DNA from: Patella vulgata
Lineage: Eukaryota > Mollusca > Gastropoda > Patellidae
Length of the DNA stretch: 64,000 nt
Direction: 5' to 3'
NCBI RefSeq assembly: GCF_932274485.2
Contig: NC_065886.2
Coordinates: 44,875,501 to 44,939,500, forward strand
The position numbers were made by a program, and so were the translations under genes. The notes below the pieces were generated by a model, which saw nothing but the letters and a program-made list of their open reading frames with translations, had not been told where the DNA came from and did not search any database. Of the stretch, positions 1 through 12,500 are shown one piece after another; position 1 is the stretch's first letter, and every line of letters begins with the position of its first letter.

Positions 1-232
1 ATTTGTTTTTGGACAATCTGGGGGGGGGGGGGGGGTCACAATTTTTTTCCGATTGTAATGAAACTTAAAATGTATGTTTATAACCTTAAGATCTCGGTTC
101 TTTTCGGTATTGTACCTTCCAGGATTATGACCCCTGATTGTACGAAAATTCACGTTTTTAGCTTGTCCTCTGTCCATCTCTTGGAAAATGTGGGCGTATC
201 TTGCAGGGCAACCGCTTGTCATAATTTTACAG
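1..232 (-). repeat. Fragment of the 'ATACGCCCAC' terminal-inverted-repeat family
   Basis: This is the reverse-oriented end of a repeat family whose largest copy lies at 58.4-59.96 kb. The shared text includes a 'gtcacaa...tccgatt..gatgaaac' block, an 'atcaggggtcataat' block in reverse, and the terminal motif GAAAATGTGGGCGTAT near 185-200. A run of 18 G at 19-36 breaks the first block. The 92-aa ORF across it is a chance frame in repeat DNA. Seen in sequence; the class of element is inferred. Confidence 0.6.
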
Positions 233-738
233 CAACTCCTTATGATTTAAACAATATTTATTCAAATAAGGTAGATATTATATACATACACTGTCAAACG
301 GTAAGGATTCAAAAACAAACCAAGGGTATTTTATAAAAACCCGTCTCCTTATTTAATAAATATACTACAAATACAATTATAATATGTACACTTCATATAC
401 AAAGAAAACATTGAGCAGTCCGATATTATATATTTGCTATTAATCATGCATGTAAGTAAATTTAATAGTTTGTGTCACCATTGCTTACTCATTATTTAAC
501 ATAAAATATTTCCCTGTAATACATTAAATTATTTTGTACTAGGGACTATAAACCTTAATGCAAACAATTCGAAACATTTGGAATAAACCAACCTCGACCA
601 TACTAAACTAAAAATAATAATAAACCAAGGTATTAATTACCCTTATGCATTTAGTTATTCTTCGATTGAATTCATTAAATAAGTCTTCCATGGAGTCCAG
701 ATATGATTTTCACTAATGCTCCTCTGCTTCAGGAAACA

Positions 739-3700
739 ATGTGTGAGGTAGCCATTATTGGTGCCGGATGTCAGTTTCCCGGAGCTGATAATCTTGATGA
801 GTTTTGGAGAGTTCTACGTAATGGCGAGAATCACGTGATAGAAATTCCACCAAACCGTTGGAATTTAGAAGCATTTTATGATCCAGATCCTGCAGTTCCG
901 GGCAAAACACACGTTAGACGAGCGGGTTTTGTTGATGGGTATGTTCAATCTAATTTATCTTTACGCTTATATGTGGTACAGTTAATATATCCGGGGGGTT
1001 AGGGGGGGGGGGGGTGGATGGTCGAATGGTTAGCACGTGCGCGCTGTATCATAAGGTCTGTCATTGAGTCACACTAGCGTGGTTTCGATTCCAAGTTGTC
1101 CTTCACAAGGAGTAGGAACGCCTGTCCACCTCGTGGGGTTTCTCCCATTGCTAAAGACCCCTACGCGCAAGCGAATTATTGAAATAAAATTGAACCATAT
1201 TTATCAGTCCCCAAATGACCTAGCTTGTGTCAAGAAGAAGCTAAACACCATTTCTCTCCGCACCTGATTACTGATGTGTTTATGGTAAATGGACAGATTA
1301 AAATAAGAAAAATGCGCCCAACAATTTTGTCTTTATTACTTTGATACACAATCTGAGTAAAACAACCATAAAGGAGCTAAATCGCTGTTCTTTGGTCCCT
1401 AGAAATTGACACAAATAGGTCGGAACGCATATAATAATATAATATAAATGTATATAAATTGATTTACATTCAATCATTTCTGTTTTTACTGTAATTTTTA
1501 AGTACGCGAAGAGTACAAATTAAATGGCAGTCTTTGGCGTCTGGTTTTTCCAGACTAGACCGATAGCATTCTTCTGTGGAATATGTTTATCCTCCTTCAT
1601 CGATTCGATTCATTACAAATGACGCTCGAATGCATTCTGCCACGCGATTCGTGTGCCAATTATAAAATTTCCATTGTGTCTCAAACATTGGATATCAGAA
1701 GCCCACCTTTTGACGGTAAGATAACAACATCAATGTTGATTTAAATTGACCAATAAGTCGTGTTTGCAATGTCGAAGACTGAAGATGATATTGACTTAAA
1801 GACTTGGCTCCTTTAAATTGATTTATTATAGTTCAAAATCTCGTTTTACTTGCCTTCACTACACCCGGTAATGGGGGATATCTAAAGTATAAAAAAAACT
1901 GAAGCGAAATATGGATCTGTATTTTAATCAGATACACATCAAATTGTTTTATTCTCTGCATAATTTATACAACTGTATGTCTTATTTAATCAGATACACA
2001 TCAAATTGTTTTATTCTCTGCATAATTTATACAACTGTATGTCTTATTTATAATTATATATTATAACACCTAGTAAGGGCTTACAACCATCTTTTGTATA
2101 TCAGAATCCAAAAATAAAAGTTGGTGATGTATTTAACTGTTCGTATTTTTTTTATATAATTTATACCGTAATCAAGTAATCATTATCCAATGCATATATG
2201 AAAATAATATTGATAACAATTCTTCGAATATTAGCTAATTCTGCCAATGAATTGTAGCAGTCCAAACTGCTAAAGAAATATCATTTTTATAAAACTATTT
2301 ATCTACATGACAATTTAGCCACGACAAATACTGAAAAAGGGGTCAATCCCCCAAAAATTGCAAGACAAGAGTTTTGAATTTTTTGGGTAGTGTTGGGTGT
2401 ACTGCATGGCATCTTAAAAGTTTATCAAAATGGAAATACTTGAAAGTCCCGAATTTTGAGATTAGTGGTTAGGTCGGTTAATACATCAGTCAATTTATGT
2501 AAAAAAAGGGAGGCCAGCCACCAAACAATTACAAGAAAACTTTTTTTGATGGCTTCTGGTAGAGTTGGGTGTACTGAACCAAATCCTATAATTGGAGTAC
2601 AGGAAAGTGCCAAATTGTGCGGGTAAATGCCAAAGTTTTAAAATTATTTCCATTAAAAGGTAAAACTTCGGACAAGTAGAAAGTTGTCAATTTTTAATCG
2701 AAACAAATGAAACTGACAATTGGCCGTAGGTTGCCAGTACCAATCTTCAATATAGATGTTCGATGCTTCCTTGTGCTATTTTCTGGGGTACCCCTACCCT
2801 AAAAACGGAGACCCCACATAGACGATTGGGCATATCTCTGCACTGTTTCGTCATAAAATAGCAAATTTGGCCATACTCTCGTTTGTAGATATATACACCT
2901 AGTGATGTTAACTGATCCCTTACACCATCTTCAAATGTACCCTATGCCACAACTTGCGACCGAAACGCCACAATCTACGGCTGAAACCCCAAATTTGCGA
3001 ATAGAACATAACTATGCAGTGCTGCGTCATAATATAGTAACTTTGGTGTCTGAACTAATGTTTTTTGGGTCAATATTTCATTTGAAGATATGCCCAGTGG
3101 TGTTAATTGCTCCCTTATACCATTTTCGGGGTGCTTCATCGCGTACTGGCATATTTGGTGTGTACATGTTATGAGGATTTACCCTTACCCCGTGGAAAAT
3201 GGGTAAAGAAAAAATATGCTTAAGGAAACATTTACCAATTTGCTCTACATAGAATGAAGAGTGCAGTCATCAATATGATTTCTAAGTCACATGGGGTTGT
3301 TTATTTTTTATTAAGTTCAATACATGTGGCTGCCCCAAAGAAACTGTGTTCATGAACTTTCATGATAATATTTCCTGGGCAGTTTACAAAAGCTATAAGA
3401 TGACAACCACAGAAAGACATGGCATAACAGTGCACCATAAATTGTCCGTATTACGCCATTGTAATGTCAGGTGTTATTTTTATGTTCTACAGACACTTCA
3501 GTGTTCTAATAATCTTAATATAGATTTATCGGGAATAAATCCAAACGTTTAAATGTTTTAGCACGTACATGTGCTGGTCGTCATAATGTGTTATTATACA
3601 AAGCCCTGTACACTAGGCTTTGTCATTATATGGCTAAATGACGTCATACTACTTTTAATGGGCTAATTTTAATGGGCTAATTTCTACAATGTAGTAATGT

Positions 3701-6551
3701 CATGGTCATAATAGATATAATGTCTTAAACCAGCCATTTAGGATTTTCTTGAACATTTGGTTAGGCGAATGTCGACCATCTTGGATTTTACCAATTTTTA
3801 CCGCTTTCCGGTGGGCAAAATTTGGTAAACTTTTTGGATGTTATAAAGTGCAACTAAATAAATGCAAAAATGCATTAAAACCCTTTCTTGCAATTTTGCG
3901 GGGTAAAATCTTAAATTGGCTGGCCTATCTTTGAATTGGAAGCTTTTTATGGTTCTAGAAAATGCTGGAATAATTAAAAGGGAATATAATTTTTTAAAGC
4001 TATTTTATATGTTATTTTAGCCATGACAAATGGGATTTCAAATTCTATGGTATCAATGAATTTGAAGCTCTTAAAATGGATCCACAACACAAGTTTGTAT
4101 TAGATAGTACCTTTATGGCTTTAGAGAATGCTGGAATAAGTAAACAGAAAATAAGCGGATCTAACACAGGAGTATATATCGGTAATTACCAATATTCATA
4201 GTAAAATTAAATACAATCGCGTGTCTATAAATTTGTATTGCCAAGCTTAAAGGGCGCATGGCTCTATTTTTTTTAACCTTGAAATAGACTAAAATGGTTC
4301 AAAAAGAAAATGTACTATGCATGTATGTAAAGTAATTTATATTTAATTTTTGAAAAAAAATATTGTACTTTCAAATCAATTATGTTTGGTGAAATACGTG
4401 AACAGTTCAAATTGAACGGCAGTCGTTTACGCCTGCTTAGTGCATTCTACACGTTTATCAAATTATTATTTTGTCGTTTGTGAATCAGCCTTTACTAATT
4501 ACTTCCTACATTGTGTTATAGGGTATGTTTTTATTTGTTCATTACAAAATGGAACCCGAAATCATACTATGATTCATAGAGTACGCGACCAGTGTACTGA
4601 TTATAAAATGTTAATTGTGTCTTAAATATTGGATAATAGGATCCTAACAAGTTAAATATTCAACAAATTCTAATACGTGTTTTTGATTTCGAATATTATG
4701 GAAAATATTGAGTTAGAGACTTCGCTCGTTTAAGGGGTTCTACAATAAGTACATGTAGAACACCAATAAATAGAGGTATTGCACTTGCTTCCTCACTGCA
4801 AAATGAGCCTGTTATCTAAAATTCCAAATTTGATAATAGTCTTCTGATATACCTATTTGCACACACCTGTGTCATTGTCTGAACACATATTCCAATCCGT
4901 TATGGTAGTAAGACATTTGAGGGCTTATATCTGTTGACCAATGAAATCGCATGTACCGCAATTTATTTGATGGGATTGATCTACACACATGTAATAAATC
5001 TCAGAATTTAAGTCCTCATTTTCATGGATATATTATGTGAATTGCCGGTAAGAATCTCACAATAGCTTGACACTTGTTTCCCACTTTGTCGGAACACTTT
5101 GTGTTCGACACACTTCATTGAGACCAATGAAACATGTGCATTAAGGTGCGGGGTAAAATCTTAAGCCAACGAAAGTCCTCTATCTATAGTAGAAATACTT
5201 ATGGTAACTTAATATAATATAAATAAAGATTTTTGAGCATGGTAAAGTTTTTAGTCATATTGATGAACAGAGTCAAGTCCTGTCAGATATTTTTAATCAT
5301 GTCCGTTTAGAAATTTGATTTGTGATATTCCAGTAAATTCGATATTCAAATTTTATATGCATTGCACATTTAATAGACTTCACTAATATGATGAACATTT
5401 CAATTATGTCTTTTTTTTCACTGACATGTAATTCACTATTTTTTAAAGGTATGTTTGGCTCTGATTATGCCAATTTATTCGCACCTGCTGCCGATGAAAG
5501 CGATAATTATACTTTGACTGGTACCAGTAATAGTATTGTAGCTGCCCGGGTGTCGTATGTGTTCAATTTGTTAGGTCCATCAATGAAAATAGACACCGCT
5601 TGTTCATCATCTCTTGTAGCTATACACCTAGCTTGTCAAGCTTTACGTTCAGGTAGATTTACATAATTATGATTTCTTATTTACTGACATGGGTGCAATA
5701 TATTTTGTTGTTGTTTTCTCTGGTTAATACCTGAAAGTGGTGGATTGTCTTGTCTGTAAATATAAGGCACAAACTATTCTCTAATAAACACAATTCCAAA
5801 ATCAAGCACAGTCGGTTATACCCAATGGAAGAATTCAGCAAAATCACAAAAATGGAAATAGACTATTCACATGCGATAAATCTGATAATGGAACAACATT
5901 TCCTTTTAAAAATTACTTTCTAACATGAAATATCAATATCTATGAAATATACTTACAGTATTAGTTTTAAAATTATGTTCTATGTTTTCCTCAGGAGAAT
6001 GTGATATGGCTATAGCAGGTGGGGTCAACTCACTGATGAGACCAGATATATTTATACAACTAAGTAGAGCTGGTATGGTATCACCTACTGGACAATGTCA
6101 GGCTTTCTCTGAAAATGCTGATGGATATGCCAGAGGAGAAGGATGTGGAATTATTATCTTGAAACCACTAGAACAGGTACATAGAGTTTTATTATATAAA
6201 ATGTTTGTAGTTTGATCAGTCATTAATTGTAAAATCACCCATCCGACTTCAGCTTCTATTACTCCTTCCCTGTTAAAGTCCACAGGAATGTGTTGAAGTA
6301 CACATTATTTACAAAATAACAAACTTTTCCAAATCTCTACATACTATTTACTTCAGATTAAACGTGTTTCTTGTAGGCTTTAAAAGATAATGATCCTATC
6401 TGGGCAACTATTGTTACATCTGTCAACCATGATGGCCAAACAGTCACACCCATTACAACACCATCTCCCCAGCAACAAGAATCTCTACTTAATATAGTGT
6501 TTGACAGACACAGAATTGATCCAGAATCAGTAGACTATATCGAAGCACATG
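739..6551 (+). CDS. PKS exons 1-5: ketosynthase domain
   Basis: Five short exons encode most of the ketosynthase, which performs the decarboxylative condensation step. Exon 3 carries the nucleophile in DTACSSS (about Cys172). Exon 5 ends in YIEAHG, giving the first catalytic His (about His307), and exon 6 opens with TGT and then NIGHLE for the second (about His346). The Cys-His-His set is therefore complete. Exon 4 contains the conserved [12 protein letters not shown] segment. Exon ends at 938, 4181, 5652, 6176 and 6551 are followed by gtatgt, gtaatt, gtagat, gtacat and gtgagt donors, and phases 2,1,1,0,1 match the next exon each time. The region is complete at family length, so this part looks active. 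Confidence 0.92.
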
Positions 6552-9500
6552 GTGAGTTAAAGTCAGTACTGAACAAGGCAGATTTGGTTAAATAACGCAA
6601 AAATAATCTTTCTGACAAAGCTGCCATTTATTATTTATTATTTGCAGACTTTACATAGCTAACAGTGAGTTAAATCTTGTTGTTGTACTTTTGCAATTTA
6701 GATCTTAAAAGCGCCCCCCCCCCAAAAAAAAAAACAAACAAAAAAAACCCGCAAAAGTGCAAACCACAAAATGCACATTTACTAAATTCTTTGTGGCTGT
6801 TGTAAACAGTATATTATTATATGCATATGTTATGACGTACGATGTTTAATCTTGTACATCACCAGATACATGTATATTTGGTACTCTTTTAATTGGGATT
6901 ATTCTGACACTTCCAATTGTAGGCACTGGAACCAAAGCTGGTGATCCAGTAGAAGTTACAGCTCTTGGTAAATTCTTTCAAAAAGATAAACATCCTAAAC
7001 AGAGACTAATAGGATCTGTAAAAACTAACATTGGACATCTAGAATCGGGTGCTGGTATAGCGGGTTTAATTAAAGTTTTATTGATGCATAAAAATCAGGA
7101 AATAGTCCCATCGCTCCATTTTGAGAAAGCCAGTGAGAATGTTCCTCTTGATAAATATAACCTAAAAGTACCAACAGAAGTTCAGCCCTGGCCCAAAAAC
7201 GGTAATAGGTATATGAGATCGTGTGTAAATAGTTTTAGTTTCGGTGGTACTAATAGTCATGCTATTATCACAACCCCAGTGCACCCGTCAAATGGACCAG
7301 AAAATTACGACACATCAATATCCCAGTTGCCTAGAATAGTCTGTTTGTCAGCATGTGATCGCACCTCCCTACAGATGACCAAATCGCTTTTCTGCAAAAC
7401 CGGCGAGGGTTATAAAATTGAGGATGTTTCATATACCACTATGTACAGACGAAACCATTTCCCGTTTCGTGTTGCTGTTATTGGCACTAACATGAAAGAA
7501 ATTATCCAAAAATTCAACGAAATTGACTTTGAACACAAACACAGGATAGATGCTGTTTCTAAGAAGAAGAAAATTATTTTGGTCTTCGCTGGAATGGGAA
7601 CAAACTGGAAAGGAATGTGTCAGTCATTAATGAAACATTCTTCTATATTCAAATGTACTATAAATGATGTGTCGGATACATTGAAACGATTTGTTTCATG
7701 GGATTTGTGTGATGCATTTCAGAAAGGCTTTGACCTGGATGACCCATATGTAGCCCCAATCATGACATTCGCATGTGAGGTTGGTGTATATGCTATGATC
7801 AAAGAATTTGGTGTCGTGGCAGATGCTATTGTTGGGCAATCTATAGGCGAAGTTGCAGCAGCATATGCATCCGGAGCTCTTAGCCTAAATCAAGCAGTTT
7901 GTGTTATTTACCATAGAACTAAATATCAAGCTGAAGCAACAGGGGGCAAAATGTTTGTAGTAAGGAATATGGAGATCGCTGACGTAAAGTCTTTAATGGA
8001 GACATTCAAAACACAAGCGAATATATCCCTGTTCTACAGCCCATCTTGTTGCACAATCAGTTGCGATGATGATGTCGTTGATTTGATCAAATCTCGGTTA
8101 AAAGAAACAGAATATCGTGTGGAATTCGTGGATTTAAATGTGACAAGCGCATTTCACTCGCACCATATGAACGATTGTGCAGAGAAGTTGACGTCTGCAT
8201 TTACTCTTCAAGGAACTCCACCTACAACGCCTATAGTATCATCGGTAAGCGGAAAAATGTCTGGTGTAGGAGATTTTATCACGTCTGAATACTGGTCGAA
8301 AAACATTAGGAACCCAGTGTTGTTTCACCAGTCTATAGTAGAAGTCCACGATCCAGATAAAATGAATATATTTATAGAAATTGGACCAAAGCCGATTTTA
8401 AGAGCACACCTAGGGAAAATATTTGAACAGCCACTTGTTGCCTTAGCCATACCAACAATACAAAAAGATGATGAAATAATATCTATAACAAAGGCTGCAG
8501 CAATTCTATATGAGAATGGAGTAAATATCAAATGGGAGGATCTTCTGAAATGTCCAGGAAAAGTTATAGGAGTTCCACAATACCAGTTCAACCGAATTCC
8601 AAATTGCTACATTCCCAATACAGCAAGAGAAACACTTATGGGTGTTAATTCTAAAATTCATGGTCATCCATTTCTGAAATCGCTTCTTTCAGATTCTAGA
8701 AATTATAAAGTTTTATTAGACCCGTCTCGCATAGCTTCTATCTATGAACATAAAGTAAATGGGGTTGTGATGGCACCCGGTGCATTCTATGCAGAAGTGG
8801 GAATAGCTATTGCCGCCACAAAATCCTCTCGCTTAATATCCGAAGAAATCAGCGTTGATTTTAAAAATCCACTTGTTTTAACCAACCGAGAATCGAAAGA
8901 GCTGGATGTAGAAACAGAAAATACAAATCAGGAGATACAATTTAGAATCTTTGAAGGGACGACAGTTTATGCCACTGGTACTATTAAATCTTATACTAGT
9001 GGATCTGCTGTTGAAAAATTAGAGTTAGATGATATCCGAAGCAGATGTAAGAGTTTGGTAACATCAGAAGACATGTATGCTTCTTTAGCTTCTTATGGGT
9101 TTCAATATGGACCGGCGATGACCATTTTGCAAGGAGGGGTAAAGAATGATAAAGAGGCTTTAGTGGAACTTCGAATGAATGAACTTCTAAAAGAAGAAAT
9201 GGAAGGAACGATACTGCATCCAGTTATAATAGACGGTCTTCTGCAAACACCTGTCGCTTTCGGATCTAACAATGACAGCGTGGAACTAATTCCTTCTCAT
9301 TTGAACCAAATTCGGGTTTTGCGAGAAGTACAAGATCATATGTTTTGTTATGTAAAGTTTCTAACAATAACACAGTCAAAGTGTACTTTCTTAACCCATC
9401 TATGTGCTGAAAATGGTGAAATCATCGCTAGTATTTTGAAAAGCACAGTTAAAGCCATCGGTACCAATCGTGAGAAAGCCAACAAATACTTTTACAAACA

Positions 9501-12500
9501 GCAATGGAAAAAGGTTAGTCTGGTTGACCAGCCCACCCCAGAGAATAACACAGATATTATTTCATTTGGAGCTCAATGTCATTTAGGCGAGTACCCTAGC
9601 TTTATTATTCCAGAGAACAATGAACAAAGAAATACATTATTGGCGAATTTCAGTACCCAAATTAAAAAACATAAAAACATAGCAATCATGATAGACGAAT
9701 TCAGAGATGAAACATTTGATGGTCGTGACATGCAGTCTGTTGTGGAAAGAAAAATACTCTGGCTCAAAGATATTTTAATACATGTTCACGAAAATACGGA
9801 AAACTGCAGAGTTTTAGTAATTACCAGGAACACCTGGACGGTTACTACCAATAAAAGCAACTGTGTTGAAACATCAAACTGTAACCCAATTCAAGTTTCA
9901 ATATGGGGATTTCTGAGATCAGTTCAAAGAGAAACCATGTCATTTCAACTCCACATTGTTGACTTAAAAAATTATAGTGACCAGCTATCCAAGACCGGAA
10001 TCCTGGAATTTTTAATGGGTGAATTTTCTAGCAATCTTAAAAACCAGGGAGAGATTTTGGTCACTGGTGATGCAGTGTATTCTTTCGAATGCACAGGCTT
10101 TTATGAAGTGAAAGATTACATTGAACACAACCAGTCTTCATTAGGCGATTTTGAAATGTTTTCTTCACAGAAAGATAGAATACAAAATGTTTTTCAAATG
10201 TATCCTTGTCAGAAAGGAGGAAACTCTAACCCAAATACAGTTGTAATGCAAGTGATATCTTTAGTTGTCCAAAATCCAGATCTCTGCTCATCTTGTTTTG
10301 ATTCGCTAGAGGAAGAAGCAAACGAATTCCCCATCTACTGCCTCGAAACGGTTGGTTATGTGAGGAAGGATAAAACTAACAATAACCGAAGAGATATTTT
10401 CATATCATGCTACCCCGTGCATGCGTCAAATAGGGTAGAGGTACCAATCTCCTGTTGTGTACCCATTTCACAATTACCCAGGTACCAGCGTGGACTAATA
10501 ACAATCTTCGTCACTTTGTGGAATATATGTGAGCATATAACATCCAAGTCAGTTGTCTTGTTTTGCGAAGATACCACTTCATTATATGAAGAAATGATAT
10601 GCTTAATGCTAAGATATAGAAAAGTTAAAACTGTAACTCGATTTACTGGAAAGACCAACAATCTAACAAATGGATGCGAGTTAATAAATCTAACACGATT
10701 AGACAAAAGCATAATTTCTAGTCATATTCTAAATTTCTCTAAAGTGACAAGATTTATCAGCCTATCTGCTCTTGTGACACAAGACTGCGTCCATCTGTTA
10801 TATCACCACATGCAAGATTCGGAAATCAAAGTTTTAAAGGAATGGGACATATTTTCACCCATAAAGCTCATCTCTGCCATGCCGAGGATGTCAGTATGGC
10901 TGAAGAAATCAACTAAAGATGTAAACATGATTATAACTAAATATGGAGCATACACTGAAGCTGCAGATTATCTGACCAAGTTGTTTTCTCCAACGGAAAT
11001 CAATCTCGACCAATCAGATGTAGTTGTTCCACCATTACGCCTAAAACCACCAGATCGGATACTTAGTAAATCGGCTGCTTATATAGTTGTTGGTGGTTTA
11101 ACTGGACTTGGGTGGCAGTGTGTTAAATGGCTGGCAGAAAATAAAGCTGGGTTTATTGCTTGTTTCAACCGCAGAAATCCCACTAAGGACGACAAGATCA
11201 AAATGGAAGAATTATCCGATAAATGTTGTTGTAAGATAATTGCTTTACCAACAGACGTAACCGATTTTAGTTCCTTGAAAGGGTCGCTTAAAAAGCTCAT
11301 GCAACAATTTCCCGTGAGCCCTCTTAAAGGTGTGATTTTCGGAGCTGGTTTATTGAGAGATTCAACATTGGTTAATATGACAAAGAAACAAATAACAGAA
11401 GTCTTAGATGCTAAAATTACTGGTGCATGGAACATGCATTTAGCAATGGAAACTACTGAATTGGATTTCTTTATTCTCCATTCTTCAATAACATCAGTAT
11501 TCGGAGCACCAGGACAAAGTAATTATGGAGCAGGAAACGCTTTCCAGGACAGTTTAGCGTTTTATCGCAGATCAAAGGGATTACCTGCACAAAGCATAAA
11601 TTGGGGACCTTTGGATATGGGAATGTTGGAAAATGCCAAAGATAATTTGCGTAATAGACAAAGACTCGAAAGTCAAGGTTACCGTCTAATCTGCAAAGAT
11701 GATATTGGCCATTGTCTAGAATCTGCCATTTTATCAGGTCTTCCACAGATTATTGTAACTGATTTAAATTCACAGGTACTTAAAACTAATCTCTTCAGGT
11801 ATAAAGACATGTTTGGCATAGAAAAGCTTCGTGGCCTATTGCCAAAATCTGTGGATGACATTGGAACAACCCCTGAAACAAATTCTAAAAAAGTACAATT
11901 AAGTATCCATCTTTTACAATCTGCAACTACCCAAGAAAGATTATCAATGATCAGATCTTACATTTCTCAATTAGTATGTAAAGTACTTATTTTAGATGAA
12001 AACAGTTTATCACCAAACACATGTCTAGTGGATGAAGGAATGGATTCAATGTTGGCTATGACAATTGTGAACGAAGTAAATAAGGATATTAGTTACAAAA
12101 TACCTGTTAATTTATTATTTTCACCAAATACAACTATAGCTAGTTTAGCAAGTTTTATAAATAAAAATATCAAGCGTAGTGATGGGGTTGACGACGACGA
12201 CAATCAAGACGACAACGTTGACAATCAAGAAACCATATCCTACATTGAATACAGATATTACAAATTAAACCAAAACCCACTAGCTTACAAAGCATTCCAT
12301 CTATTATTTGATATGTATTTTTCGGATTTAAGCCTAAATAAGGAGACTATAACAAATTTGCTGTTGTTAATAACATCCAGAAATCCTATTCTTACTCAGG
12401 AGTATTACGTCCAGGAGGTTCAAAAGAGGATATTAAACGAATTCTGATTGATGCAAACCAAGCACTTGATCTGATTATAATCGACGAAGACAATCGAAAC

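Noticed and set aside
1020-1100. tRNA genes suggested by A- and B-box-like text (also at 15.8, 40.1, 52.8 and 56.5 kb)
   Set aside because: These are the heads of SINE copies followed by shared SINE bodies. No complete cloverleaf was found.
8325-11861. Several minus-strand ORFs of 60-118 aa inside PKS exon 6
   Set aside because: They lie opposite a strongly conserved coding exon, have no family likeness and are frame shadows.
12176-12399. Intron from a gtagtg donor to 'cttactcag' that would join the two C-domain frames
   Set aside because: It would have the right length modulo three, but it removes the linker and the first C-domain helix (ITSRNPIL), and the donor is poor. A one-base slip explains the data better.
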